A stretch of 12,962 bases of DNA from NCBI GenBank assembly GCA_964513745.1, contig CAZEOK010000093.1, positions 1 through 12,962 on the forward strand. The letters are read 5' to 3'. Source of the stretch: DATDCY01 sp964513745 (GTDB taxonomy: Bacteria; JAUVQV01; DATDCY01). The position numbers and the translations under genes are program-made. Positions 6,245-12,962 of this stretch are shown piece by piece; positions within the stretch are counted from its first letter, which is position 1, and each line of letters starts with the position of its first letter. Under the pieces are notes generated by a model that saw only the letters and a program-made list of their open reading frames with translations, ran no database searches and was not told where the DNA came from.

Positions 6245-6898
6245 GTGCGCGCTGCGCTCGGCGGTCCGGCGGGAATCCCTCCGGCGGCCGCTTCCACGCT
6301 CATGTACCGCTCCCTGGCGGCCCTCATCTCGCTCGCCGCCTCCCTCTACGGCATCTTCCTGCTCGGCTGGGATGCCGCTGCCCTCGTCTTGCTTTTTGTC
6401 CTCGACGGCGCCTGTGTCGCGCTCACCGACCTCGTCCGGTGGGCGTTCCTGACGGACCGCGCGGGTCGGCAGACCACCATCGTCGTCGAGCTGGCGTTCA
6501 TCCTCTTCTACGGATTCTTCGCGATGATCGTGTTCGGGCCTTACCCATCGCTCCAGGAGGCGGTGGACGACGGCTTCGCGCGGATCGGCGCGCTCGTCGC
6601 GCACGACATCCGCGCGCCGCTCCTGGCCGTTATCGCAGGCCGCCTGCTGCGCCTCGTGCAGGATCTCTTCGCCGCCCACGCGGGGGCGGGCACGACGCGG
6701 CGGCCGCTGGAGCTTGCCGGCGGGGGCACGATGCTGCTCCTCTTCTTCGCGGTCATGGCCGCGCCCTTTGTGACGCGCCACGGCCCCAACCCGGTGGCCG
6801 GGATGGCCGCGATCACGATCCTCAAGGAACTGGGCGAGCTCCTCGACCTCTGGGCACCCCGGCTCCTCCAGGCTCGGGAGCGCAGGGGGCGGGGGTAA
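6245..6898 (+). CDS. Small multi-spanning membrane protein, possibly DUF6498-like
   Basis: A 217-aa protein with no catalytic motif I recognise. Hydrophobic stretches at about 21-40, 44-68, 78-99, a weaker one near 115-140, and 158-178 predict four or five membrane segments. The second begins GWDAAALVLLFVLDGACVALTDLVRWAFL. The overall pattern, with a short segment, a loop, then a long helix with polar residues and repeated FF/FY pairs, recalls DUF6498 membrane proteins, but this is from memory and weak. GTG 6245 was chosen over ATG 6302 because of the GGGAGG site. It is the only plus-strand gene between the minus-strand TMTC copies, with its own inverted repeat and candidate promoter, and it converges with TMTC paralogue C (73 bp gap). 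Function unknown. Confidence 0.7.
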   Translation: MRAALGGPAGIPPAAASTLMYRSLAALISLAASLYGIFLLGWDAAALVLLFVLDGACVALTDLVRWAFLTDRAGRQTTIVVELAFILFYGFFAMIVFGPYPSLQEAVDDGFARIGALVAHDIRAPLLAVIAGRLLRLVQDLFAAHAGAGTTRRPLELAGGGTMLLLFFAVMAAPFVTRHGPNPVAGMAAITILKELGELLDLWAPRLLQARERRGRG

Positions 6899-6971
6899 CG
6901 CCCCCCACCGTGCCAAAGGCCGGGTGGCGGATGGGTGCCGGTCAGGGTAGGCTGTGTTATTGAGCAGTCTT

Positions 6972-8657
6972 TCAAAGCCCATCGGCGGAGGAGTGCTGGA
7001 GGGCTAGGGCGAGAGCGCTGCGCGCCTCGGTGTTGCCTGGATCAGCAAACAGGACACGCTTGAACTGCGCCGTCGCCTCGGCGTGTCTTCCGAGCTCCGC
7101 GTAGGCAACGCCCAGGTACAGCGGGGCGTTGTTGTCGCGCGGATTCAGGATCCGGGCTTTTTCCAGTACCGCCGCGGCCTCCCGGAATCTCTTGATCCTG
7201 AGATTGCCGATCCCGAGGTTGTAGGCGGCGGTGAAGTGCCGGGGCCGGATGCGCAGCGCCGCCTCGAAGTGCGGGATGGCCGCCTCGATGCGCCCCAGGC
7301 GGATCAGGGCGCTGCCGAGATCGTTGTGAGCGATGTAGTTCGCCGACGTGACCGCAAGGGCGTGCTCCATGAGACTGACACTGTCGCGCCAGTACCTCGC
7401 CTGGGCGGCGGTTGCGATGGTGAGGGCGGTGAGAATCAGGGCCGCCAGGGGAGCGAACGCCACGCGAAGGCGTGGGACTGCTCGGCATAACGCCACCCCG
7501 CCCCAGACGAGCGCGACGGCGATGCCGGTGGAGGCAAGATAGGTATAGCGATCGGCCATGGCCAGCTCGCCCACCTGGATGATGCCGATCACGGGTGCCA
7601 GCCAGGCCAGAAACCACAACCAGGCCATCGACAGGAAGGGAAGGCGGCGACGCTCGCGGATCACGAGCCAGGTGATCGCGGCGAGCAATCCGAGCGCGAG
7701 GAACGCCTTCCCCCGGGGGATCGGCGTGGGCGGGAAGGGGTAGAAGACGGCAAGACCGCCGGGGACGAGCAGCTTGCCGATGTAGGCCCAGCAGGAGATG
7801 ACGGCGTTGGCCAGCCGCTCACCCAGGGGGTGCCGGACGATGCCGGTTGGCAGATAGTGCTCCTTTTGGGCCAGGGAAGTGACAACCGTTGCGAGCGCCG
7901 ACAGCGTCAGGAACGGCACCTTCTCGAGGAGCAGCCGCCCCAGCGGGATCGGCGCCCTGCTCGCCTCGCCGTCAGGCTGCGCAACCGGCGGAGACTGCCG
8001 ACTCGAGGGCTTGCCGGCCCGGAAGCGGTTGCCGGGAGATCGCCGGGAAGTCAGGCGACCGAGCGGCCAGAATTCGAGGATGAGGAAGGCGAGCGGCAGG
8101 GGAACAAGCATCGGCTTGGCTGCGAGACCGAGGGCGCAGGCGACAACGGCGAGCAGGTAGGCCCCGGGCGACGGGCGACGGCAGTAGGCCAGGTAGGCCC
8201 GCAGGCTCGCCAGGGCGAAGAATGCGGCAAGCACGTCCTTGCGCTCGGAGACCCAGACGACGGACTCGAGACGCAGCGGGTGAACGGCGAAGAGCGCGGC
8301 CACGAAAGCGCTGGGCCACCGGGCTCCCGTCATCCCATTGAAGATCAGGAACAGCAGAACGGCGTTCGCTGCGTGAATGAGAATGCTGGTGAGGTGGTGC
8401 CCCCACGGCGTCAAGCCGTAAACCTGGACGTCGAGCATGTGCGACAACCAGGCGAGTGGGTGCCAGTTGCCGAAATCGACGCTGGTCAAGGCCCACCTGG
8501 CGCCCGCCCACGTCAGGCCTTGTGTGACGAAGGCGTTTTCATAGACATAGATGTTGTCGTCGTAGTTGACGAATTCGAAGGTCACCGCCCGGGCAAAAAC
8601 CGCCAGGGTCCATGCCGCCAGGAACATGCCGATCAGGAGACGGTGGTTTTTCCCCAT
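6972..8657 (-). CDS. TMTC-like membrane protein with TPRs (paralogue C)
   Basis: A 561-aa protein, the shortest of the three paralogues because it lacks an N-terminal tail. Residue 7 onward enters the first membrane helix, and FVNYDDNIYV (Asp33-Asp34) opens the first outer loop. It keeps the canonical family motifs WHPLAWLSHMLDV, HPLRLESVVWVSERKD, LAAKPMLVPLPL, LEFWPLGRL and ADRYTYLAS. A hydrophilic loop of about 35 residues rich in Arg, Ser and Pro follows WPLGRL and is probably cytoplasmic. Three full TPRs and a partial one occupy about 440-561. Inferred role: GT-C sugar transfer at the periplasmic face, with TPRs recognising the acceptor. ATG 8657 has AAGGA 7 nt upstream. It lies 182 bp downstream of the ABC permease, with repeat element E1 in between, so it may have its own promoter. 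Confidence 0.85.
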   Translation of the reverse strand: MGKNHRLLIGMFLAAWTLAVFARAVTFEFVNYDDNIYVYENAFVTQGLTWAGARWALTSVDFGNWHPLAWLSHMLDVQVYGLTPWGHHLTSILIHAANAVLLFLIFNGMTGARWPSAFVAALFAVHPLRLESVVWVSERKDVLAAFFALASLRAYLAYCRRPSPGAYLLAVVACALGLAAKPMLVPLPLAFLILEFWPLGRLTSRRSPGNRFRAGKPSSRQSPPVAQPDGEASRAPIPLGRLLLEKVPFLTLSALATVVTSLAQKEHYLPTGIVRHPLGERLANAVISCWAYIGKLLVPGGLAVFYPFPPTPIPRGKAFLALGLLAAITWLVIRERRRLPFLSMAWLWFLAWLAPVIGIIQVGELAMADRYTYLASTGIAVALVWGGVALCRAVPRLRVAFAPLAALILTALTIATAAQARYWRDSVSLMEHALAVTSANYIAHNDLGSALIRLGRIEAAIPHFEAALRIRPRHFTAAYNLGIGNLRIKRFREAAAVLEKARILNPRDNNAPLYLGVAYAELGRHAEATAQFKRVLFADPGNTEARSALALALQHSSADGL

Positions 8658-8710
8658 GGGACGTTCCTTCTCCCTCTCGGGGCAAGCGAACCGGCCGCGC
8701 TTTTCCGTTC

Positions 8711-8753
8711 GTCGTGGGAAGTTTCGCGTTGCCGCAAGCCGAAGTCAAGGTTC
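8711..8753 (-). repeat. Conserved 43-bp element E1 upstream of TMTC paralogue C
   Basis: This segment matches 12855-12897 at 36 of 43 positions with no gap; the last 13 (plus strand GAAGTCAAGGTTC) and the first 8 (GTCGTGGG) are identical. Flanking sequence is not conserved. On the minus strand, towards the gene, it contains CTTGACTT. A 17-nt spacer after TTGACT leads to GAAACT in this copy and AAAAAT in the other, so it could be a promoter with a weak -10. It lies 54 bp upstream of the start codon in the 182-bp gap 8658-8839, where I see no other convincing feature. Neither a coding role nor a shared RNA stem fits the substitutions. Confidence 0.6.
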
Positions 8754-8839
8754 GGACGGCTCGTGACCCCGGGCAGAGCCCTCGGTGGTCCGCGGAAGAC
8801 AGCGGGTACCTTCACGCCACGGAGCACTGCCTTCTCCGC

Positions 8840-9577
8840 TCAGGCCTCGACCCTCTTCACGGCCAGCAGCGCGAGCACGAAGAAGCCCGCGGCGAAGAGG
8901 ATCAGGACTGCCAGGTCGACCGGGTCGGCGGGCCTGCCGAGGAAGGCCCCCCGGATGACCCGCACCGAATGGGAGAGGGGGAGCAGGGAGACGGCCAGCT
9001 TGAACTGCGCCGGCAGCCGCTCCAGCGAGAAGAACGTTCCGCTGAGGAAGATCATCGGGGTGACCACGAAGTTGGTCACGGCAGCCTGCCCCGCATGGTC
9101 CTGGACGAGCATTGCGAGCGCGACGCCGAGGGCCGCGAAGATGAAGGTGTGGACAGCCAGGGCCGCGAAGAAAAGCGGCGTCGGGGCGAACGGGAATTCG
9201 AAGGGCAAGGCGATCAGGAGGATGAGTGCGGCGCTCACAAGCCCGCGGAGCATGCCATAGAGCGTCTCCCCGAGAACGATCCCGAGCGGGGTGACCGGGG
9301 CGATCAGGAACTCGTCGAAGACGTGGAAATAAAAGCGTGAGATGTTCAGCTCCTGGGCGATGGCGTAGCTCTGGTTCAGGCTGCTCATCGCGATGAGACC
9401 GGGGACGAGAAACGTCAGGTAGGATACCCCCTCCATGGTCACCCCCCGGCCGAAGCCCCAGCCGAACGCGACTAGAAAAAGCAGTGGCGAGATCAGGGAG
9501 GCGAGGATCTGCTTGCTGGCGCGCCTGGAGAAGACCTTCAACTCTCGGTAGAGGACGCCCCGCACCCCGTTCCACAT
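8840..9577 (-). CDS. ABC-2 type transporter permease
   Basis: A 245-aa integral membrane protein of the ABC-2 family (NodJ/DrrB type) with about six membrane segments. The N-terminus (VLYRELKVFSRRASKQILASLISPLLFLVAFGWGFG) has the cytoplasmic connecting helix and first membrane helix typical of the family. The central FLVPGLIAMSSLN and the late segment LSGTFFSLERLPAQFK-LLPLSHSVRVIRG match the ABC-2 signature near the fifth helix. Two copies would pair with the ATPase encoded 9 bp upstream to export a hydrophobic or glycosylated compound. The ATG at 9577 has AGGGGA close upstream, overlapping the end of the preceding gene. Substrate unknown; the neighbouring GT-C-like genes favour a lipid or lipid-linked glycan, which is inference. 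Confidence 0.9.
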   Translation of the reverse strand: MWNGVRGVLYRELKVFSRRASKQILASLISPLLFLVAFGWGFGRGVTMEGVSYLTFLVPGLIAMSSLNQSYAIAQELNISRFYFHVFDEFLIAPVTPLGIVLGETLYGMLRGLVSAALILLIALPFEFPFAPTPLFFAALAVHTFIFAALGVALAMLVQDHAGQAAVTNFVVTPMIFLSGTFFSLERLPAQFKLAVSLLPLSHSVRVIRGAFLGRPADPVDLAVLILFAAGFFVLALLAVKRVEA

Positions 9578-9586
9578 GAGAGTCCC

Positions 9587-10492
9587 CTACCGCTCGATCC
9601 GGCGGCCGGTCAGCCGCAAGAAGACATCCTCCAGCGTCGCCTCCCGCACCTTGCACGATCCGGTGCAAGTGCCCAGCTGGGCGAGCGCCTCCTCGCGGCT
9701 TTCGAAGATGGCCTCCTCCATCCCCTCGTCGTGCAACAGCTCCACGACGAATTTCCCGATCCCCCGCTTGAGATCGCCGGGAGCGCCTTCGGCGGCAAGC
9801 CTGCCTTCGTTGAGGATCAGGACGCGCGAGCAGAGCCGCTCCGCCTCCTCGATGTAGTGTGTCGTCAGAAGTATGGCGGTCCTTTGGGACTGGTTGATCC
9901 GGATGATCAGGTCCCACAGGTCCCGCCTGATTTGCGGATCGAGACCAACCGTCGGCTCGTCGAGGAAGAGCATCTTCGGCTCGTGCAGCAGGGCGCGCAC
10001 GATCACGAGGCGACGCCCCATGCCGCCGGAGAACGTCTTGACCGGTCGGTCCCCCGAGGCTTCAAGACCCGCAAAATGCAGGGCCTCCTCGATCCTCTCG
10101 CGCCGCCGGGCGCCGCCGAGACCGTGCAGCACGGCGTGCAAGGTCAGGTTTTCGCGGGCCGTGAGATCGCGGTCGAGGTTGCTGACCTGGTGTACGACGC
10201 CGAAATCCCGCTTGGCCCGGAGCGGGAAGCGCAGGAAGTCGCGGCCGTAATACCGGATCGTGCCGGCACCGGGACGCATGAGACCGGTCAGCATCTTGAT
10301 CGTGGTGGTCTTGCCTGCCCCGTTGGGCCCGAGGAGGCCGACGAACTCGCCGGCGGCAAGTGAAAATGTCAGCGCGTCCACAGCCCTGACGCCCCCGAAG
10401 GTCTTGACGAGGCCGGCGACCTCCAGGAGAGGTGACGCCGCGTTTTCAGCGCATGCCTGTTCTGCCTGGGTGACGCCCTGCGAATCGCTCAT
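9587..10492 (-). CDS. ABC transporter ATP-binding protein, NodI/DrrA/CcmA-like
   Basis: A 301-aa nucleotide-binding subunit. Visible motifs are Walker A GPNGAGKT (55-62), Q-loop Gln102 (VVHQ), signature FSGGM (154-158), Walker B LLHEPKMLFLDEP with Asp178-Glu179, the D-loop GLDP, and the switch His212 (LTTHY). The C-terminal extension ends ATLEDVFLRLTGR, the usual tail of DrrA/NodI-type exporters. It couples ATP hydrolysis at the cytoplasmic face to export through the adjacent permease. ATG 10492 was chosen because the conserved domain begins about 20 residues later; the frame is open 34 codons further upstream, but that part is Pro/Arg-rich and unlike the family. No ribosome site precedes this ATG, and a -10-like TATCAT lies 6 nt before it, so the message could be leaderless. 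The signature reads FSGGMGRR where (Y/L)SGGM(K/R)RR is usual, a mild variation. Confidence 0.92.
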   Translation of the reverse strand: MSDSQGVTQAEQACAENAASPLLEVAGLVKTFGGVRAVDALTFSLAAGEFVGLLGPNGAGKTTTIKMLTGLMRPGAGTIRYYGRDFLRFPLRAKRDFGVVHQVSNLDRDLTARENLTLHAVLHGLGGARRRERIEEALHFAGLEASGDRPVKTFSGGMGRRLVIVRALLHEPKMLFLDEPTVGLDPQIRRDLWDLIIRINQSQRTAILLTTHYIEEAERLCSRVLILNEGRLAAEGAPGDLKRGIGKFVVELLHDEGMEEAIFESREEALAQLGTCTGSCKVREATLEDVFLRLTGRRIER

Positions 10493-10498
10493 GGGACG

Positions 10499-10526
10499 AT
10501 GATAAGGGTTCTTCCCCCTGGGGCAA
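10499..10526 (-). promoter_or_regulatory. Candidate promoter for a leaderless ABC mRNA
   Basis: On the minus strand TATCAT (10499-10504, 5 of 6 to consensus) lies 16 nt after TTGCCC (10521-10526, 4 of 6). Only 6 nt separate TATCAT from the ATG at 10492, which would place the transcription start on or next to the A of the start codon. This also explains the missing ribosome site. Cotranscription from the gene upstream (88-bp gap) is the alternative. Confidence 0.3.
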
Positions 10527-10580
10527 GGCCCCGCAGGTGTCGCGCGGCCACCTGGAGTGCGCTGACAAGGACGCGGGACA

Positions 10581-12674
10581 TCAGGACCCCTCACCCCGTG
10601 ACGTCCCGATCAGCGACTGCGCCGGGACGGGGAGCGCCGCGGGGGCCGGGCCCACTGGCGAGAACGGCGCCTTCCAGCCCCAGGGAGTGGGGTCGGGCGG
10701 CGCCCAGAGCGTGTTCAGACCTTTCGCAGTCGCGAACGAGATCAGGTCGCGATCCGTCCAGAACGAGAGCGCGGCCCCGTGGTAAGGAGCCCCGCGCGCG
10801 GAGCATGCCAGGAGATCCACGCGGTCCCCCGGCGCTAGCGGGGACGGCAGCGGGATGAGCGCCTGCACCAGGCGCGGCTCTTCGAAGAAGCGCACCGAGG
10901 TGAACAGTGGTCGACCGTTGAACCACACCCGCACCGAGCGGCCGCCACCCACGCCGAGCCACCCGGCCCCCCGGTGCGCGTCGATCTCGGCCGCCGCTGG
11001 CTGCAGCCGGACACACGAGGCGCTGCCCGCGGGAGGTGCGTGGCCCCGCGCGGCCACGTAGGAAGCCAGGTCGAGCCAGGCCGCCCCTGCCGCGGGCGAA
11101 AGCGTCTCCCAGGGGACGTCCCTCGCGGAGGCGATGGCCGGGAGGTTGATCACAGCTGCGGGCGGCGGCGACCACGCCCGCCAGGAGACGGCGAACGCCG
11201 TGCGCGGTTCCGGCAGCACCTCGTAGAGGAACGGCTGTTCGGAGACCCGCGTCACCTCGGCGAAGTCCCGGGGATACCGGCGTGCGAAGCCCGGCTCACG
11301 CTCAAGGCGCTCCACGACCCGGGCCTCCCGGCTCAGGACCCAGCGAGCCCCGATTCGACGCATCAGGGCCCAGGGGTCCGGCAGTTCGCCCCGGTTGAAC
11401 GCGCGTCGCTCCGCCGCGAGGCCGGGCGCGGCCGCGACGAGCAGGCTCGGGTCGAGCGCGTCGAGCACGCGCAGATCCGGCCGCTCGAGCAGCAGGGGCG
11501 GCGTCAGGTACCACTCGCAGTTGAAGACCAGCCCCCCGTCCCGAGGGATGTGCGCAACGGCCGCTCGAACGCCATCGTGCGCGGTATTCTCCGCCGGCTC
11601 CGATCGCCAGAAGGCCAGGGCGGCAGCCACGTGCAGAAGCGCCAGGGCGCAAGCCGCAGCTTGCGCGAGCCGGCCGTCGCGGGATGCCGGCCAGAGACGC
11701 GAGAGAGCGATCACCGTGGCGGGTACGGCATACTCCACGCCGCGCGGGCTCTGGAGCGTTGCCACCCAGAAGATGCCGGCGGTCGCGAGTGCCACGTCCC
11801 CGTCGAGATCGGCCGCCGCGCCGCGGCGCGCGCGGGCAAGGGAGATCACCGCGGCCAGCGTGAAGAGCAGGAGCGGCACCGCGAACGCCGAGAGAAAGAC
11901 GTTCCCGGAGAGCGGGATCAACTCCGCACCGTAATCCAGACCCTCCGAGGCAGGACGGCTCAATGCGATCCCGAGGTGGATCCAGGTCAGTCGCAGCGTT
12001 TCGGGGAAGTAGGGATTGAGGAAGACTCCCGCACCGATCCCGAGCGCGCCGGCCGCTCCCGATCCAACGAGTCTGCGGTCGTGGCGCAGGCCCAACGCCA
12101 TCGCCACGGCACACAAGGTCAGCGGCAGATAGAAGGCGTGGTACGCCAGGGCGTAGGCCAGCCCGGCCGCGGCGGCCCAGCCCCGGCGCCGCGCGAGCAG
12201 AGCCAGCCAGAGCGCGCAGAAACACGCCACCCCGAGCGTGTGGGGACGCACGAAGAGCAGGCGCTTGGCGAACTCCGCCGTGCCGAGTGTCCCCAGGCCG
12301 ACGAGTGCCACCGCCCCGAGCGGACCGACACCGCGGCGGGCTGCAAGCAGCAGGAAGATCAGCGTGGCGACGGTGGGCAGAGCGCTCACCAGGTAGAACC
12401 CCGCATCGCCGGCGGCGGCCGTGCCGGCGGTCGTGAGGGCGTGGAAAAGGAATTCCTTGTCGACGAACTGCCGGTCCCAGCCCAGCCCCGTGAGCTGCGG
12501 GACCTGCCGGACCGGGAAGCGTGCGAGGCCCAGCCGGCTCAACGCAAGATGGAAATGCCAGTCCGGATCCTGCATGATCCCGATACGCTGCACGTTGCGC
12601 AGCACCCCGAAGGCGGCGAGCAGGACGGCAGCGCCGAAACAGGTCCAGATCCCTGCACGAACACGGGTGGCCAT
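10581..12674 (-). CDS. Large GT-C-like membrane protein with extracytoplasmic C-terminal domain
   Basis: A 697-aa protein. Residues 1 to about 355 contain roughly nine or ten hydrophobic helices. Just after the first helix lies QDPDWHFH (Asp36, Asp38, His40, His42), then a run of about 25 residues to WDRQFVDKEFLFHAL. This D-x-D-W-H and 'W-x6-E-x-L-x-H' layout is that of GT-C-fold sugar transferases and their uncharacterised relatives, but no TPRs are present. Residues about 356-697 are soluble, probably periplasmic. They include IGARWVL, as in GT-C periplasmic domains, and near 560-640 a stretch (SVRVWFNGRPLFTS) resembling beta-sandwich carbohydrate-binding modules. Likely role: transfer or handling of a lipid-linked sugar; substrate unknown. 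ATG 12674 has no ribosome site of its own; a TTG one codon earlier is an alternative. A nine-codon frame overlaps the start as TGATG. Confidence 0.75.
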   Translation of the reverse strand: MATRVRAGIWTCFGAAVLLAAFGVLRNVQRIGIMQDPDWHFHLALSRLGLARFPVRQVPQLTGLGWDRQFVDKEFLFHALTTAGTAAAGDAGFYLVSALPTVATLIFLLLAARRGVGPLGAVALVGLGTLGTAEFAKRLLFVRPHTLGVACFCALWLALLARRRGWAAAAGLAYALAYHAFYLPLTLCAVAMALGLRHDRRLVGSGAAGALGIGAGVFLNPYFPETLRLTWIHLGIALSRPASEGLDYGAELIPLSGNVFLSAFAVPLLLFTLAAVISLARARRGAAADLDGDVALATAGIFWVATLQSPRGVEYAVPATVIALSRLWPASRDGRLAQAAACALALLHVAAALAFWRSEPAENTAHDGVRAAVAHIPRDGGLVFNCEWYLTPPLLLERPDLRVLDALDPSLLVAAAPGLAAERRAFNRGELPDPWALMRRIGARWVLSREARVVERLEREPGFARRYPRDFAEVTRVSEQPFLYEVLPEPRTAFAVSWRAWSPPPAAVINLPAIASARDVPWETLSPAAGAAWLDLASYVAARGHAPPAGSASCVRLQPAAAEIDAHRGAGWLGVGGGRSVRVWFNGRPLFTSVRFFEEPRLVQALIPLPSPLAPGDRVDLLACSARGAPYHGAALSFWTDRDLISFATAKGLNTLWAPPDPTPWGWKAPFSPVGPAPAALPVPAQSLIGTSRGEGS

Positions 12675-12703
12675 CAAGGTGCGACGCCGTGGTGGTCACT
12701 CAT
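12674..12703 (-). CDS. Possible upstream peptide coupled to the large GT-C-like gene
   Basis: ATG 12703 opens a frame encoding MSDHHGVAP and ends with a TGA whose last base is the A of the next gene's ATG (TGATG, 12676-12672). GGGGTG lies 6 nt before this ATG, whereas the large gene has no ribosome site. Terminating ribosomes could therefore restart on the main ORF. A nine-codon frame can easily occur by chance, so this is a candidate only. Confidence 0.25.
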   Translation of the reverse strand: MSDHHGVAP

Positions 12704-12962
12704 CAATGTCACCCCACGCCGGTCTGGCCCTCGAATTTCGCGGATGTTGTTCACCCAACGGCGATCGATACACCCCTCGACGTCCCCGGCGCGCGGGTTG
12801 GCTCGCTCTGGACGGCAACCGACCGTCTACACGGGCGCTATCGCTCTGCAGTCGGTCGTGGGGATTTTTGCGTCGCCGGAGGCGGAAGTCAAGGTTCCTG
12901 AACTTAACACTACAGCGAATCATAGCCGATCACCTCACGCTTGCCAGCGCAACGAGGCGCCT
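12704..12962. other. Upstream region of the large GT-C-like gene, 259 bp to window edge
   Basis: Apart from element E2 it holds no open frame with a ribosome site or family resemblance on either strand. A short inverted repeat CGACCG/CGGTCG (12820-12825, 12853-12858) touches the left end of E2 and is probably incidental. The next gene to the right is outside the window. Confidence 0.4.
12855..12897 (-). repeat. Conserved 43-bp element E2 upstream of the large GT-C-like gene
   Basis: Second copy of the element at 8711-8753, same orientation relative to the downstream gene, 36 of 43 identical. On the minus strand it reads CTTGACTT, then 17 nt after TTGACT comes AAAAAT, a slightly better -10 than in the other copy. 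It ends about 150 bp before ATG 12703 and 180 bp before ATG 12674. If it is a promoter the leader would be about 150-180 nt; if it is a mobile or dispersed repeat, distance is irrelevant. Confidence 0.6.

Noticed and set aside
7830..9260. Plus-strand open frame of 476 codons across paralogue C and the ABC permease
   Set aside because: It spans two real genes and their intergenic element on the other strand and has no recognisable domain.
8745..9917. Minus-strand open frame in another register across the ABC pair
   Set aside because: It runs through both the ATPase and permease in a shifted frame with no motif; typical of high-GC shadows.
11302..12699. Minus-strand frame of 465 codons overlapping the large GT-C-like gene
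   Set aside because: It is a shifted frame of a protein with a clear hydrophobic-helix pattern and is itself Arg/Pro/Gly-rich without domains.
8711..12897. The repeated 43-bp element as a conserved coding segment (NLDF-LR-R...HDR in both copies)
   Set aside because: Of the seven differences, four fall in first, two in second and one in third codon positions, the opposite of protein-level conservation.
12855..12897. Sigma54 promoter (TGGGGATTTTTGC in E2)
   Set aside because: GG and GC are 8 nt apart instead of the required 10, and the direction points away from the downstream gene.
1..12962. tRNA, rRNA, CRISPR array, insertion sequence or phage genes
   Set aside because: No cloverleaf, spaced repeat array, transposase or structural phage motif was seen on either strand.

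Overview
The window is GC-rich bacterial chromosome. The stretch of about 1.3 kb at 1040-2374 and the AT-rich promoter region at 680-780 are visibly lower in GC than the rest. A PilT-type tail ending in ALNFE, a class-A small heat shock protein, a B12-binding radical SAM protein and a family of multi-spanning proteins with C-terminal TPRs together suggest a Gram-negative, probably anaerobic lineage near Desulfuromonadia or another deep 'deltaproteobacterial' or Acidobacteria-like group. This placement is inference; no rRNA is present.

Layout from left to right. (1) The 3' end of a pilT-like gene (+), then a strong terminator that serves the convergent hsp20 gene (-). (2) A 383-bp intergenic region with the hsp20 promoter, two short palindromes and a hairpin. 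(3) A lone radical SAM/B12 gene (+). (4) Two overlapping minus-strand genes (ATGA junction) for TMTC-like membrane proteins: a GT-C type glycosyltransferase core followed by TPRs. (5) A small plus-strand membrane protein preceded by a striking inverted repeat. (6) A minus-strand block read in the order: large GT-C-like membrane protein with a big extracytoplasmic C-terminus (12674-10581), ABC ATPase (10492-9587), ABC-2 permease (9577-8840), and a third TMTC-like protein (8657-6972).

How the genes may work together: three paralogous TMTC/protein-O-mannosyltransferase-like proteins, one further GT-C-like protein and a NodIJ/DrrAB-type exporter make a plausible envelope glycosylation or glycan-assembly cassette. 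GT-C enzymes use lipid-linked sugars on the outer face of the inner membrane, and the ABC pair could flip or export a substrate. No gene here was recognised as an experimentally characterised system, so this is a hypothesis from family and context.

The least explained signal is a 43-bp element, identical at 36 of 43 positions and in the same orientation, upstream of two of the membrane-protein genes (8711-8753 and 12855-12897). It contains a shared TTGACT and brackets the block made of the large GT-C-like gene and the ABC pair. It may be a shared promoter/operator or a dispersed intergenic repeat.
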